Below are positions 25,955-39,041 of a stretch of DNA of 64,000 bases, piece after piece. Each line of letters opens with the position of its first letter. Positions within the stretch are counted from its first letter, which is position 1. Made by a program: the position numbers and the translations under genes. Below the pieces are notes generated by a model, which did not search any database, was not told the DNA's origin, and was given only the letters and a program-made list of their open reading frames with translations. This DNA is from Mytilus galloprovincialis (Eukaryota; Mollusca; Bivalvia; Mytilida; Mytilidae), in contig NC_134840.1 in NCBI RefSeq assembly GCF_965363235.1, positions 61,312,793-61,376,792 of the forward strand, read 5' to 3'.

Positions 25955-26559
25955 TATATTGCATACATATATATAGAATTACACACATTTATCTTACTCT
26001 TTTTTCCTCTCTCAAGAGGTTCGTTTGGGAATGAGTGAATATGCTCAAATATCAAGTAGGAAAGTGGACATTATCAATTGGCTTAAGTTTCATTTGACAT
26101 ATTGCCACGGACAATACAACAAATGTCACGTATCTTAATTTTTGTGTTGGGTTGTCCTTTGGCTTAAGTGTTCGGTATAATTGTACGCTCTTTTTGAAAA
26201 ACTGACTCAACACATTGCAAAAAGAATACATGTCAATGGTCTGCTCTATGGAGTTATAGAAGGATGCATATTATGTATTTAGCTATAGCCAGCAATACAG
26301 AATAAACAGGAAAATATCACTCATGATGTTGAATCATTTGTAGCATTTCCCGCTTATAAGTATATACATACTATAATTACTTCCACTATATAATATATAT
26401 ATACGTTATCTACTTCTGCGATCTAACTTGAAGCGAGGATTGTCACATTTCTATTATGTAAACAAGGTAGTATTCTGACCTTCAGATGTCTTTCGATTTT
26501 ATAGTCGTTCAATTGCTGTCTCATTTCATTCATGAATGTGACTTATGATATTACTGGAA

Positions 26560-26855
26560 GCAACGCAAAATGACAAAATATATACCGAGTTCAATGACAT
26601 CCTTTAAGAAGGGGCTGTCCGATGTCTTTTCAAATTAAAAAGAAAAAGTTTTTTTTTCTGACAAAGACGATTATTAGCAATCGCATTGGGACGTTGTGAC
26701 CTTAAAGAACAGAAAACACAAAATATACACTGAGTTTAGTGACAACAACTTTTAAGGGACTGTCCTTTGTTTTTTTCAAATAAAAAAAATGTTTTTTTTT
26801 CTGACAAAGACCCTCATTAGCAATCGAAATGGTACGTTGTGACCTTAAAGAAGGA
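26560..26855 (+). repeat. Direct duplication of about 140 bp
   Basis: Two adjacent units share gacaaaatatataccgagtt-like starts, a T-rich stretch before ctgacaaagac, attagcaatcg and ggtacgttgtgaccttaaag-like ends (about 26560-26712 and 26713-26855). They differ at many bases, so the duplication is not recent. Confidence 0.6.
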
Positions 26856-26967
26856 TTGTTCTAACATATCTCTGCACTGAACCTATTATGATGATTGAAT
26901 TCGGACACAGTCCCTAAATACTATTACCTTGGATGTGTTAAAGTAATCACCATCTTGTGGTTTTCAG

Positions 26968-27055
26968 CTACCGCAGACTGTTAGAGATTCTTTGAACTGT
27001 GACTCAGGGAGTTCGGGCCAGTCTGACACATATCTGATTTATCATTCAACTCTGG
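26968..27055 (+). CDS. Orphan candidate coding exon
   Basis: A plus-strand block of 88 bases follows a good acceptor (tggttttcag) and precedes a donor (gtatga). Only one frame is open, coding LPQTVRDSLNCDSGSSGQSD then TYLIYHSTL plus one base. A Ser/Gly/Asp-rich, moderately GC-rich block stands out from its neighbours. No partner exon was found, and the block is too short to exclude chance. Confidence 0.25.
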
Positions 27056-27715
27056 GTATGAAATTATATAAAAGAAAGATTATTTCATATCCATGAATCT
27101 ACAACGATGACACACATTAAAAAGAAACCGCATGTTTCCGCATCGATGATGTGTAAAGCAGGAAGAAAATATGTATCTGTTTGTTTACAAACACTGCTAT
27201 GATATACATTAACAAATGAACCGTGAATTTGAAACCACAGAATGATTTCATAAAAATGGATAACGATTCATTATATCTTTAGATAATATTGATTTATACA
27301 ATAAGAAATACTTGATTAAATACATATTTTCCCATTATTCAGTGCTTAATTATTTCTACCTTAAAAGGTAAATGTTTTAAATAAATATACTGCAATCAGC
27401 TTATTTAAATCACTTATTCCTTCATATAACCAAATAAATCAGTCAAGATATCTTTATCTAATATACGAATCAAGAGATAGAGACTATTTTACCTGATTTT
27501 AAATAACAGAAAGACAATCTTAAAAAGGTTTTTAATCCGGCATTGCTAAAATTCACAGTATCATAGTTTTATGTGTATTTAATGATCTCTCAATATTATG
27601 TCATTTTCAACATGTAACAAGATCATAAATGCAGAACTGTTGTTGGAAACCGCAATGTTGATAAATATAACCAAATTTAAATACGTAAACCCTCAATTTT
27701 TTGATCGGGGGAAAA

Positions 27716-27731
27716 GGGGGGGGGGGGGGGG
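27716..27731 (+). repeat. Poly(G) run
   Basis: Sixteen consecutive G after tgatcgggggaaaa, striking in DNA this AT-rich. Could form a quadruplex; also a likely spot for assembly error. Confidence 0.8.
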
Positions 27732-30700
27732 TGTTCCAAACAATAACTAAAATATTGTCCGTCGAAATAAAGAATATGTATTAATTTTTGTATATAATAT
27801 AATCCATTATCATAATGGTTCTTCTTTCCATTCTAAGCAAAAGCAGTAGCTGATTCAAGTGGGGCATTCATCCTATTACTTTTCGGGAGAGAATATCGGG
27901 TGTTAACGTGCGGTTACAGTTACGCCCCCTGTCTTTCCTCGAACTGTGGCTCTGTCCATGAAAATTGCATTTATACAAAGAAAACGTCGATTGAACCGTA
28001 TGGAATGTTTACAGTCATTATTTTCATCAGCGATCCTATTTTGAACATCTGAAACAGCAAAGCAATTATTTCATATATATGTGTCCCTATAGACATGAGC
28101 TGTTGCTGTATAGAAGTGAGATCATCTGGTTTTCAATGAGTTTCAGACAACACACTTACCAATATCGTCCGTCTAAATAAGATGCAAGTATACACAGGGA
28201 AGTTATAAGGGTAAATATATTAAGTTAACCGACAAAATATCCCAAATGTTCAAATTTCTAAACCAACTTCCTTAACATTTCTTTAAATAACTTAAGAACT
28301 AGAAAAATGCAGAAATATGTCTAGAAATATGTCTGATACTTTGTTGTTATTATATGCATAACCAGCTACTTAAAAATTTAACAAAAATCTTCCGGTTGTC
28401 GAAAGGTTTTGAAAATGCACGTCTGTGAGTGCGTGCATGGTTACTGCCTGTGTAGGGTATGGGAAAGATAATCTAATTTCAAAACAAGCATGCTTTTGGG
28501 ACATTTGAATTTCCTTAACTAACCCATAGTGATAAAATTTCAATTTTTTTTGTGTTTAGTAGCTCCCAATGTTTCGTCCCGAAAACGTCTAAACAACTAC
28601 CGTTCCGAAATGTATTATCAGGTCATGTAGTGTAGTTGTGAAATGCGTCTTTTATACGTAGTTAGTTAACATCGAATTATATTATATATTTCAGAAAACT
28701 AAAAGTATTTGTTACTTGCAATTGAAATTTTCATTGGCATGAAAGATGGGTTGTTTTTACAGCACGGCTCGAGACTTTCATTTTTGAAATTTTCCAAAAA
28801 CTGTAATACAGCGGTCGATGTTGTAGTCTATAAAGGCACAGGATTCTTTATCAGCAAATTCCTTTATCCACAAATTATAACTTGGTTTAGCTTTACAGGA
28901 ATCTTCTGTTTTGTCCTCTAGTCTTTGTATTCCTATTGATAATTGTTTTTTTTTCTGAATTTATTTTTAATGTGTACTATTCTTTACATCGTTTGCTATT
29001 CCAGAGACACACACGAAAGGGATGGGGAGCGGACCCAAATATACTTGCTGATATATATATATCTTATAGATCTTTGGAAGTCTTTGTTTAATTGATTTAC
29101 AATTTGTTTTGAATCCAGATGATTAAGAGCTTGACATCAGAGACACTTGACACTATTGTTTTAACGTCTTGGTGTCTTTTATTTGATTGTATTGTTAGAT
29201 TAATGTTTTATAATATTGACGTACAACCAACATCTCTTTTTTGAAGCATTGCATTTAAACGTCACTTTCTAAAAATATCGTATTTAGGATCCACCTCAAT
29301 GTGTAAGATTCCTGTACACACAACTTATCATGGTTAAAATTTTGATTCATTAAATTTTCTGAATGAAATTTACATGAAACTGACATTTCTCTAGCATTTT
29401 TCATATCACCTCCAGCTGGGTTGATTGCATTTTGTGGCAACTTGCACAACTTACGCCTAGACGGGTGCACCTACTTCTGAGGTTAGAAAACAGCTGGATT
29501 CTGTAAAAGCTCTAAAGATATTTTTAGGTTTTAATGATAACAGAAGATTTGAAAGCAGTTTATATTTTATTTTGACGTCATCATTTTATAACGTTATTTA
29601 TATCAGAATCAGATTTATCACTGATTAAAGGTAGATAATTTATATCATTTTGAATCTATCATTTTTTATGAATATCATCATATAGATAGTAATTAAGCTT
29701 TACACTTTCCATGTATCTATTCTTTCTCTTAGATTTCAAACAAACGAAAACTTTGTTAAGCAGTAAATGTAATCGCTTGCTTGATCAGTGCTTACAAAAA
29801 GAAACGCATAAAATTTCTGCGATAAAATTGGCTTTTTATGCCTCTTGATTGAATTCATAAGAATTTTCATAAAAGTTTTGCTTTAAACCTTATTTCAATT
29901 TTTGTTACGAATCGAAACAACAAAATATGTTAAACAGATTTGTATAATAATATCAAAGGGTATATGTGTAAATATTGTTTGAAATTTTTAATTGGAAAAA
30001 AAAATATATTTAAATTCGGTAATACTATACACTTGATTAATGAACAAAAAATGTCATATTTATAAAATTTATTGGCTTATTCAGTGAAATAAAGTTAAAG
30101 ATGTTTCCCAAGGCAGTTAAGCTATGACTCAGTAACAACAAAACACCAAACATTGTATAGTCCTTGGCTATAGGGCATTGTCCATTTTAACTGTAGCCTT
30201 TGTGGTCAATATTTTATTGTAATGGGAACAAGGATCAAATGACCCATCAATTTGTCGAAATATTAATTGAGATATGATTGAAATATTTTACTAATGAATA
30301 AAAAAAATATCAAATTATTCACCTGTAAAAAGGTATGAAAAAGAATTCGGTTGACCTTGCAGAATACTAACTACTTAACAATACGAAAAATGACTCACTT
30401 CTTTTTCTTTCAAGTTCAAATATTTTTTTAATACGAAAAACAACTTTAATCAGATTTTAAAGATATCATTAGCATGTTAAGTAAAGTAACATGAAATGTA
30501 ATTAATATTAAAATACAATTTTAAGTCTACCTGTAGTCAACATGTAAAGGCGTGTCAAGAAATTCTTCACAATACATTATTACAGATACTTGTGGTTAAG
30601 TTGATTCACGTAACATTCAAATCTAAATTTATGAATAAAACAAATATGTATAATATATATATGTTTGAGATATATTTTCGAAAATGTATACACAAAACAC

Positions 30701-31934
30701 AACGTTTTAAATTGCAATTGTGCAGATGTGCAGCAATTTACCGATTTCCGGAGATTTGATTAGAATATCAGAATCCTTTTTAAAACATCATGTGGTTAAA
30801 CTTATAAAGACTTGTATATATTTATTGTATATCAATTGTGTATATACGCTTCTTAAACCAATATAAACAATAAACAAACAATAAAACCAACGAGACAGAC
30901 ACCCAACAATTAAGAGCAATCAGAAATGAACAATATTATAAGAAGTATGACCAACGAGTTTTGGTTTTTGAACACTCAACAGGAAATAACTTATATACAT
31001 TCCAAATAATTATAAACTGGTTTTGTGCATCTTATCTTTATTTTATTTCCTTATCACAAGGTTTTTGCATATCTTTAAATTGTAGAAACGCCCCATTTCT
31101 AATTAATCTTAGCTAAAATAGTATTTAGTTCAAAATTAAAGTTTGAAACGCGATAGGTTCTAAGGTTTTTATTTCGTTTTTTGATGTTGTCTTTTATCAC
31201 AGTCAGTTTGTTCGTCAACAAAAAATATTTTGAACATGATTCATTTGTCCACTGTATGTTTAATGCTCGTTAGAAGAAAGCGCATGTTGTTCTTGCAAAA
31301 ACAGTGATTTAGGGATGCAATGAATACATCTAGTAAGAAAAGTTCGCAAAATTTTGTAGGAACCGCAGTTGGTCACTTGCAACTGCATGTGCTATATAAA
31401 TGTTATGCAGGTTTTCTATTTTTTTCTTTCTTTAGTGACCATTGCAAAATATTCTTTTAATATCAAGCCGTCAAATAATTGTAATTTCAATTCAAAACTA
31501 TATTGTCATTAACTTAAATTAACCTATATGTGTTTTGACAAAATACAAATAACAATATAACTAAGACGTATAAATGACAAAAAGATAGCATGTTTGCATA
31601 ACTAATGAAAGATAATATTTCAATCACAAATCGCCTATATATCAATATAACAAACGACTGTTTTTTTTATAAGAATCTATGTTTTCAATCATACTTTGTG
31701 TTGTTGAACAGAGAATACATTTCATTGTTACATTATCCTCTAAGTCATTTAACTTCTAAAAGTCGAAATTGGTCATTTTGCATAATTTGTTTAATTCAAT
31801 TGTTATTTTTAAATGTCCACTATATGACAATGACTGGAATCAGTTTGACTACGCTAATTCATAGTCACACTATGGTTAGTCACATTTGACCACGTATGAT
31901 GCTTATTGGGACCATATATATATATAGAAAAAAA

Positions 31935-32095
31935 GAAGATGTGGTATGATTGCCAATGAGACAACTCTCCCCAAGAGACCAAAAGACACAGACATTAACA
32001 ACCATAGGTCATCGTACGGCCTTCAACAATGAGCAAACCCCATATCGGATAGTCAGCTATAAAAGGCCCCGAAATGACAATATACATGCTAGTTA
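31935..32095 (+). repeat. Dispersed repeat A, partial
   Basis: Plus-oriented fragment, close in sequence to the copies at 25095 and 45485, from aagaagatgtggtatgattg to ccccgaaatgacaatatac. Confidence 0.7.
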
Positions 32096-33134
32096 GGAAG
32101 TAGGAATGACTACTGTAGTATATTTTATAGTCATAAGGACTCATGTTATTAGTCAAATGGACAATGCCTATAATGTTTCTTCCATTGTTTTTATTTTGTG
32201 TTTATTTTTTCTTCATTTTTATCTGATTGACAAATAAATCTGGATTTAATGTCACACAGGTATAACGCAAATAACATCAAAATAAACAATTGGCCCAAAG
32301 ACATGTGCATAACGTTAAAATTATCCCGCCAATTTCAGGAATAGGAACACACAATCATTAATTTCTTGAAATAAGATTGTTCCTTGGCTGGCGATTAAAT
32401 ACTTGCTTTTAGTTCTTTTCACGTGATGCTACAAAAAAATGTTCTTCTTTCTTTAAAATTAAATAAGACAAAACATTGTTTAAGTTGGCATGTGTTTTCA
32501 ATGATGAGTGACAACTTCTGTAGTCTAAAAAGGAAAAAAAGAAAATCGATTTATATAAAGACACTAATCAAGGATACTCAAAAAATGATGTATAAGCCCA
32601 CTAAAAAATGCGAGTTCAAACCGGTACTCAAAACCAAGAGGTTTATTTAGTTTGTATTTTTAGAATCCAGCTAACATGAGCTTCCGTTGCAATTTATTTT
32701 ACATATGTAAACCATGTTTAACATCCTGACACGTCAAGAGTTTGTACAAGAATGGATTCACAAAGTTACATTAAAGTTATGATGTTTGTAATAACTTTTG
32801 ATCTTTATTTTCATTTATTTTCATTTCCAAAGGATAACAACACTATTCTGTTCTCGTTGCCAAATCTAAGACATTTTTTTCTAGTTTTCTTGAATAAATT
32901 TACCAAAAAATATCAAATAAAGTTTTTCAGAACAAGATGCAAGTCCGATCAAATAATCAATATCTTTATGGGATTCGCTTGCACTATGTGTGGCCCTATA
33001 GGAAGTTAAAGAATCTCCGGCCTTTGTTATTCTTATATGCTTTTCATTTATTTGTTTCGGACTTTAGAGTGATTGTTTATTTGTTACATGAAATCTTTTC
33101 GCAAGCCTTCAAAGTTTTGATACTTGGTATAAAA

Positions 33135-33420
33135 AAGGGTATTGATTAATTGGTTGGTTGATTGGTTGTTGTGTTTACCACTTTTTTCAGCACTAGTATA
33201 TAAAGTGATGACGAATGAATTAAACCGGAACGTCTGTTACAGCGATAGACTGCTTTTATACTTTGTTTTATTAACTGCATATATTTCCATTTCACTGATC
33301 AATAAAAATAAGAGGAGGGTATTGATTGATTGATTGATTGGTTGGATGGTTGAATGGATGGTCGATTGGTTGCCGTGTTTACCGCCATTTACAACACTAA
33401 GATAAAGTGATGACAAATAA
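33135..33420 (+). repeat. TTGA/TTGG-rich direct repeat pair
   Basis: Two segments (33140-33215 and 33320-33420) each start with a ttgattgattggttgg-type run and continue tgtttaccrc...aaagtgatgac. Simple-sequence expansion within a duplicated segment. Confidence 0.5.
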
Positions 33421-34369
33421 CTTATTCCCAAAAATGTGTATGCGCTTGACTCTAGTTAGTTACCACGTTTATAAGTGGTTTATAGTCACAAACCTCGTTA
33501 ATGGATGTTTTCATTTATATCTTGTCCATTTCTTCTTCTTGTAATGTCTATTAAATAATTGTCTCCGTTTTATTTGTAGGTTACTGGATTAAATTCATTG
33601 AAATTTACAGCTTGAAATATTGTATAAACCCATTAGTATTTGACCTTGAGATGCATTTTGGGTTTTCTGTGGTTTGGAGTTATTGTTTTATTGGCATTAA
33701 TCCTGCTCCTTCTTTAACACATGCATGTATATGAATACCAGTGTGTACTGTATTAAAACCAAAACTGAAATTTTGAACGTGCTACATGAACCTTCATGCA
33801 TGAGAAGCCCACAAAAAGACTCAGGAACATTATTCGGATTTTGAGTCGATTAGCTTTTTATTTTACTATTAGATACCAATCAGAAACTTTGTCAGATTTA
33901 AAGTCTGAAGTTCGAACCAACGATGATCAAAGATACTAAAACCGAATCGCTGCAACAAGACAACGGTGGGTGTCTCCTTTGCAGTGTTTTTGACGATTGG
34001 CAAAGCTCCTTTTCTTTATGCAATCATCAAAATATGTATTCCACTTAATTCGTGCCACGACAAATGCTCTGTTTATGGAAGGAAAATCCATATCAACAAA
34101 GAAAATTGTATGTTTTAATAATAGAGACCACCATATTCTTCTCTGTATGAAAGAGTCTTATGAATCTTGCAAAGTCTACGGTTTTCTAATCCGATTATGT
34201 TTGTAAATCCTTAACTTATTTCGAAATGATGGTTGTAAATCATTCAATATATTTAGGTTGACGTTGATGCTATATTTGTATTTTTTAATACCGCAGTTTA
34301 TACAGCCTGTAATGATTATAATATGGCTTGAACAATTCGTAAAAAAGATTGCATGAAACGAACTTCTAC

Positions 34370-34524
34370 AGTTACGCCTCCCATTCCGAACGTCACTATG
34401 TCCTATAACGCCACTAACGTTGCGCTTGGAAATGTAATCACGTGACGATCTCACATTTGCACAGCGCTGTATGACTACGCTCTGCAAACATCCACGCTTT
34501 CGTTAATCTCAGAAGACAAACAAC
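34370..34524 (+). promoter_or_regulatory. CpG-richer promoter region with an E-box
   Basis: The 150 bases before the start codon of the 397-residue protein are clearly richer in CpG than the surrounding AT-rich DNA. They contain a palindromic CACGTG E-box at 34439-34444 in the context atCACGTGac, the preferred context of USF/MITF-type bHLH-zip factors. No clear TATA box is seen. The open frame on the opposite strand is a by-product of this composition. Confidence 0.45.
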
Positions 34525-37251
34525 ATGCCGACATCTAGTCAAGCCTTGATAGTTATCACAGATGAAGGGGAAGATCCTAGGGTACCGAGAAGACATTATC
34601 CAGCAACAGCCTCCAGTTATCCTGTGCTGAATATTGGATATTCCGATAGAACTTCTAGCAAGGTAAGAATTTTTTACATGTATGTACAGTATAAGATAAG
34701 ATAAGATGATCTTTTCCTAAATTATATCAGACTCCAATTATATTTATATAAATTAAAGATGTATCTATAAGACTGTAAATATTCTGTCTAAACAGTATAC
34801 AACGATAAATATTTACAGTATTTATTTGAGTAAAAAATTAGATATAACTCATGATACCACATTCTTACAATGTTTGAGAGTACAATCAATCAATTTGCTG
34901 ATGTTTTTAAGCTATTACGAAAAACATATTACTATATTATCCATATTGATAACCTATTATTATAATAATATATAACGAACCACTTCATACGATTTTTATC
35001 TCATGAATATAAACATTTTTCTTCTGGTGTACTTTTATATCAGTTTCATCAGATTTTACTGAGTCAGTTACTCTCTAAGGTTCTATTTGGGAATTAATAA
35101 CGAAGGTAAAAACATATTCTAAGTACTATAATGATGAAATTGTTTGCTTTGAATTAAAAATGTTAATTACTACACATGGTTCAAGGAAGAAATTATAATC
35201 TCGTGTTTATATTACTGTTTTTATTTGTTCTGAAATTTATTTAAAAAAACTTTTATTTTTAACAGAGCAAGCTACCAGGATTGAAAAACACAACCAAAAA
35301 ATCAGGTTTTCAGAATCTAGTCGATGTTAAAGGTTATCGCGGAACCATATCATATGATGCAACAACTAAAGCTCTTCGTTGGTTGGTTGCTGCACAACAG
35401 ACTCGTGGCAATGTTCCACTGGCTCCTAATGGCAATGTTCCACTGGCTCCTAATAGCAATGTTCCACTGATTCCTAATGCCCAGACTATAACTGGTACCG
35501 ACAAAGCAGCACTACCTTGCTATATAGATCACACTGATCAATGGACGACTTCTAGGAGCAACAATACTTTAGAATATCAAGGTAAACAGCAAAGTAAATT
35601 TTGAAACTTTTACATTACTCATTTCCTTAACTTAAAATTTCCAAGGATGCATGATTGTCCAATATATATATATATTTAACTTTAAAACGCAAATCATTCA
35701 TTTTCAATTGAGTTTAAAATCTCCATTTTATACCAAAATCTTACTATGATTCAGAATATCAAGATTTCATAATCTTTGTAAAAAAAGATTCAGATTTAAA
35801 ATGCTGCAAACACACTGTTTGTGAATGGTGCGTGCCTGTACGGCTATGGTATCTTAAAGACAAATTTTAAAAGATATTTTACCCAAATGATGCATAACAA
35901 GCAATTTACATGTCTTACAAATCATTAAATATAAATTTACATTTATATACTGTTTACAAAAAAAATATGTAACAGTTCAAATGATTTGTTTACTCAACTG
36001 AGTGATGTTTGTTAACTTGCCTTCATGGACTCTGTTTTAGTTTTCTTAAACAATTTGTATAAAAAAAACTGTACTTTATTAGCTTCAGAAAAACGACGAG
36101 CACAGTTGGAAACGCTTGGAGTTAGAAAGAGAACATCAGGACTTGTAGCAGGACAGAGTTCAAGAGATATAATTTCATGCTCTTCAACTGTACTTCCAAA
36201 AGGTGCCAAATTTATGCCATCCCCTCCTGGTCAGAAGCCACGCCCGATACCAGTGGGAAACTATAGTCGAGACAACGTTGGGGATATGTGTGCTCCAACT
36301 GCTGTAAATGATAGGTATGCTTACTCTAAAATACTTTAGCGTAACCGCTAATGACCTTCAAAATGATTAATCAATTTATCTTTTCTCAAAAAGACAACAA
36401 TATTTACCAAAAATGTAATGAACAGCACAACACACCACAAAAACAAAAACCGAATAAACACAACACAAACAGTAACGAATAAGCACATGGAAAAGATAAC
36501 ATGACTTGGAACAAGCATAAAATGGGGTGGGGTTCGATCAGTTTTCTGCGCACACACACCCCTTTGTCTATCTCAAAAGTAAAACATACAATTGTAAATC
36601 CTCGAATCATGTAGTTGAATGTTCTTGCATAAATAAAGTTATATCTTTCACACACAAAAACAAATCAAAATTTACTTTTCAATCTATTTTGCATACAATA
36701 ACAGACGCAATTTAACCAAATACTTTGTATCTTTTAGACTGGTTCCGAAAGAAAAAAAGAAGTCTCTACTTGATGAATTAAAAGAAGCAGTTTCATACGA
36801 CAAGAGATTGTTTCCGTCTATGCACATGCGCAATTCTCTGCCTGCTCCAAGTCCCAACAGCGTTTGTTTCAGTCTAAGGAGCAATGAGGAATACACACAC
36901 AAAGAAATAATTGACTTGGTCAAGAATAAAACTGGTTTCAAACCACGCACTATCCAGTATGATCCAGTTGATGTTCGAGCAGGAAATTCAGAGGTTCCAA
37001 GTAGATGGGTTGTTGAATTTGGATCTGCCGCAGAAACAAAAAGCTTTCTGCTAAATGGACTTGAAATCTGTGGAGAAAAAGTAATTGTAAAGTTACTAGA
37101 TGACGTACATAAAATGGAATTCACAGCCTACAAACTGAAGCAAGAAGAATTGAGAAAACTTGCTGAAAGACAAGCAATGGCTTATGTCTCTCGAAAATCT
37201 CACCGAAGTCGCACAAACACAACACAGAAAAGTGAACGATGCAGGATTTGA
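34525..37251 (+). CDS. Unrecognised 397-residue protein with RRM-like C-terminus (4 exons)
   Basis: Exons 34525-34662, 35266-35581, 36089-36314 and 36738-37251 join in frame (phases 0, 1, 2) to 1194 nt. Donors are gtaag, gtaaac and gtatgc; acceptors are aacag, cttcag and ttttag. An in-frame TAA at 34504-34506 fixes the start. I do not recognise the family. The N-terminal half is basic and low in order. Residues about 94-117 are three copies of an octapeptide of the form xNVPLxPN. Residues about 270-350 show the order strand-helix-strand-strand-helix-strand (SVCFSLRS, KEIIDLVKNKTG, RTIQYDPV, RWVVEFGS, ETKSFLLNG, EKVIVKLLDD), as in an RRM fold, but clear RNP1/RNP2 aromatic residues are missing. 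A basic, glutamine-containing helix and an Arg/Ser tail follow. It could be an RNA-binding or adaptor protein; no function is claimed. Confidence 0.82.
35407..35478 (+). repeat. 24-bp coding tandem repeat (3 copies)
   Basis: Three copies of a 24-base unit (GGCAATGTTCCACTGGCTCC then TAAT, with changes) encode the octapeptide repeat of the 397-residue protein. The first two copies are identical and the third differs at a few bases, so the array is recent or homogenised. Copy number could vary between individuals. Confidence 0.85.
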
Positions 37252-37324
37252 ACATTGAACCGTTTAAGATATATAGAAGAGGATTGTTTATGTTTATGTT
37301 TTTGTTTGTTTCAATTTTATTATC

Positions 37325-37330
37325 AATAAA
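37325..37330 (+). terminator. Poly(A) signal of the 397-residue protein gene
   Basis: AATAAA lies 74 bases after the stop codon and is followed within about 20-30 bases by a GT-rich stretch (ttgtgtttgc), the usual arrangement of an animal polyadenylation site. Confidence 0.6.
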
Positions 37331-38799
37331 TTTAATTTCTTGTTCCATTGTGTTTGCATTTTTAGTATGCTTTTGTTTTTGTTAAGTTTTTACAGGGGTG
37401 GTATTGGTAAATTATTCAGTTGCTTAACTCTTTTAGTGGCTTGTTATGCATAATTTCTAGATTTGCAACTGTTTGTCCTATTGCGATATTAACGTAACAT
37501 CTTTTACTTAGGTATCACTATGGGAACAGAAATAATCAAAGATCTGTCATTATCGCCCATTTTTTCAAATAACGAACAACATTAAAAAAAATTAAAACTA
37601 TGTTCTTACATAGGACATTCACATGACACTGTGTTTAGGGTTTAAGTATTATTTAGGTCTCAACACTCAGCCAATACGTGTTTTGATCTATTGAAGACAC
37701 TGAATGTATGATTGTCTTGATATTTCAAATTTGAGTAGTATACTTAAGTCAACTTCAAATATGTTAGCCAGTCATGGTTAAATCAAGAGAAAGAATTGGA
37801 ATGAGACTAATGTCTGAACAGGGAATCAACAAAATCCATGGAAATAAGCGTCAACCATGACACAGCATTCGCTTTAAACCATATGAATTTACAAATAATT
37901 GTTTTAAAAATCTTTTTAGCTTACAACTTAAGTTGAAGGTGAAAAAGGTATATATAACAGGGTCACAAGCTAAATTGTTGGCGCTAAGGCGGGTTGCATA
38001 TCCTTAGTAAATTCAAGATTTCATTGAAATAGTCTCTCGTTGTCTCAAAATAGATCCAATTTTTCATATAAAATCAGTTTGCATATTTTTTAATTCAATA
38101 TACAAATTCGTTCACTGTTTATTCAGATTTTCAATGAAGGTGTGACAAATTCTATTGGTAGATTAAATATTTTGTCTAAGAGTCGTTATACGAAATCATA
38201 CACACATAGAATACATTCCCTAGCTTTTAATACGGATAATAATTAAATCATTAAAATTAAATACATGTGAACTAAGCTTGTTGATAGGTATACATTAATA
38301 AAAACATGGTTTAAATTGTGATTATTACGTATATTTCAAAAACAAAAATAAGGTAAGAAACTGATTGACCTTTCGATGTTTTTTCCACGTTCTTAATTTT
38401 TTTATTTGTTCGAACTGTTTGTGATCAGAATATGAATCTTTATCTTCGTGTTTTTAACAGTTGAGATTGAACCTAAGGGGGCCGCGAAAGGGTTAGATTA
38501 AAGCACGCTCTCTATGTAAGGCAAGTACACTAAATGATTTGTTTGCCGGAAATGCCGACTTAAACTTTACGGTCATCCCCCACCTCATGTATATTGCAAT
38601 GCTTATATTCTTAAAGCACAAAGCCATAAACTAGTTCTATAATGATAATCAATTCTAGTTTTGTCCAGTTTTATTAAGGATCTGATGGATAAATTTCAAC
38701 CTTGCCTCAATTCAATCGTTTGAAACATATTTCCTCTTAGAACTATCCTTCAGTTAAGTACAAATAGAAAATCAAATCGACATGCATTCTGAATATAGC

Positions 38800-39040
38800 T
38801 GTAAAGTTTTTTCAGTGGTTGTCGTTTGCTCCTGTCACAGTGTGTATCATATATTGTTCTGTACATTAGTTTTCTCGTATGAATGTTTTACTTTTGACAT
38901 TGTTGGGCCTTGTATAGCTTGCTACATGTGGTATTAGTTAATTCATTATCGAAGGCCGTATGGTGAACTTTAGATACACACTTCGACGGTTTTTGGTCTT
39001 TGGTGCAGATTTGTCTCATTGGCAATCCACATCTCCTTAT
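38800..39040 (-). repeat. Dispersed repeat A, diverged
   Basis: Minus-oriented copy (cagtggttgtcgtttgctcc, gaaggccgtatggtgaac, gtctcattggcaatccacat). Its end touches tandem-core element 1. Confidence 0.55.
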
Positions 39041-39041
39041 T

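Larger units (their letters stand above)
20700..34370. other. Intergenic region with scattered repeats and two orphan exons
   Basis: Apart from the features listed, 20700-22750, 22950-23640, 24240-25090, 26000-26550, 27060-31930 and 32100-34370 hold nothing I can name. A 125-codon minus frame at 24435-24812 and a 71-codon, Cys-containing plus frame without ATG at 27837-28052 are the longest unexplained frames. AP-1 heptamers: 24285, 24580, 26203, 27000, 30125, 30391. Confidence 0.5.

Noticed and set aside
29461-29527. Possible plus-strand exon (TGAPTSEVRKQLDSVKALKI) and a competing minus-strand frame over the same bases
   Set aside because: Splice phases do not fit the candidate at 26968-27055, both strands look equally plausible, and no partner exon exists.
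34176-34487. 103-codon minus-strand frame
   Set aside because: Lies over the promoter and 5' region of the plus-strand gene; no domain and no splice support.
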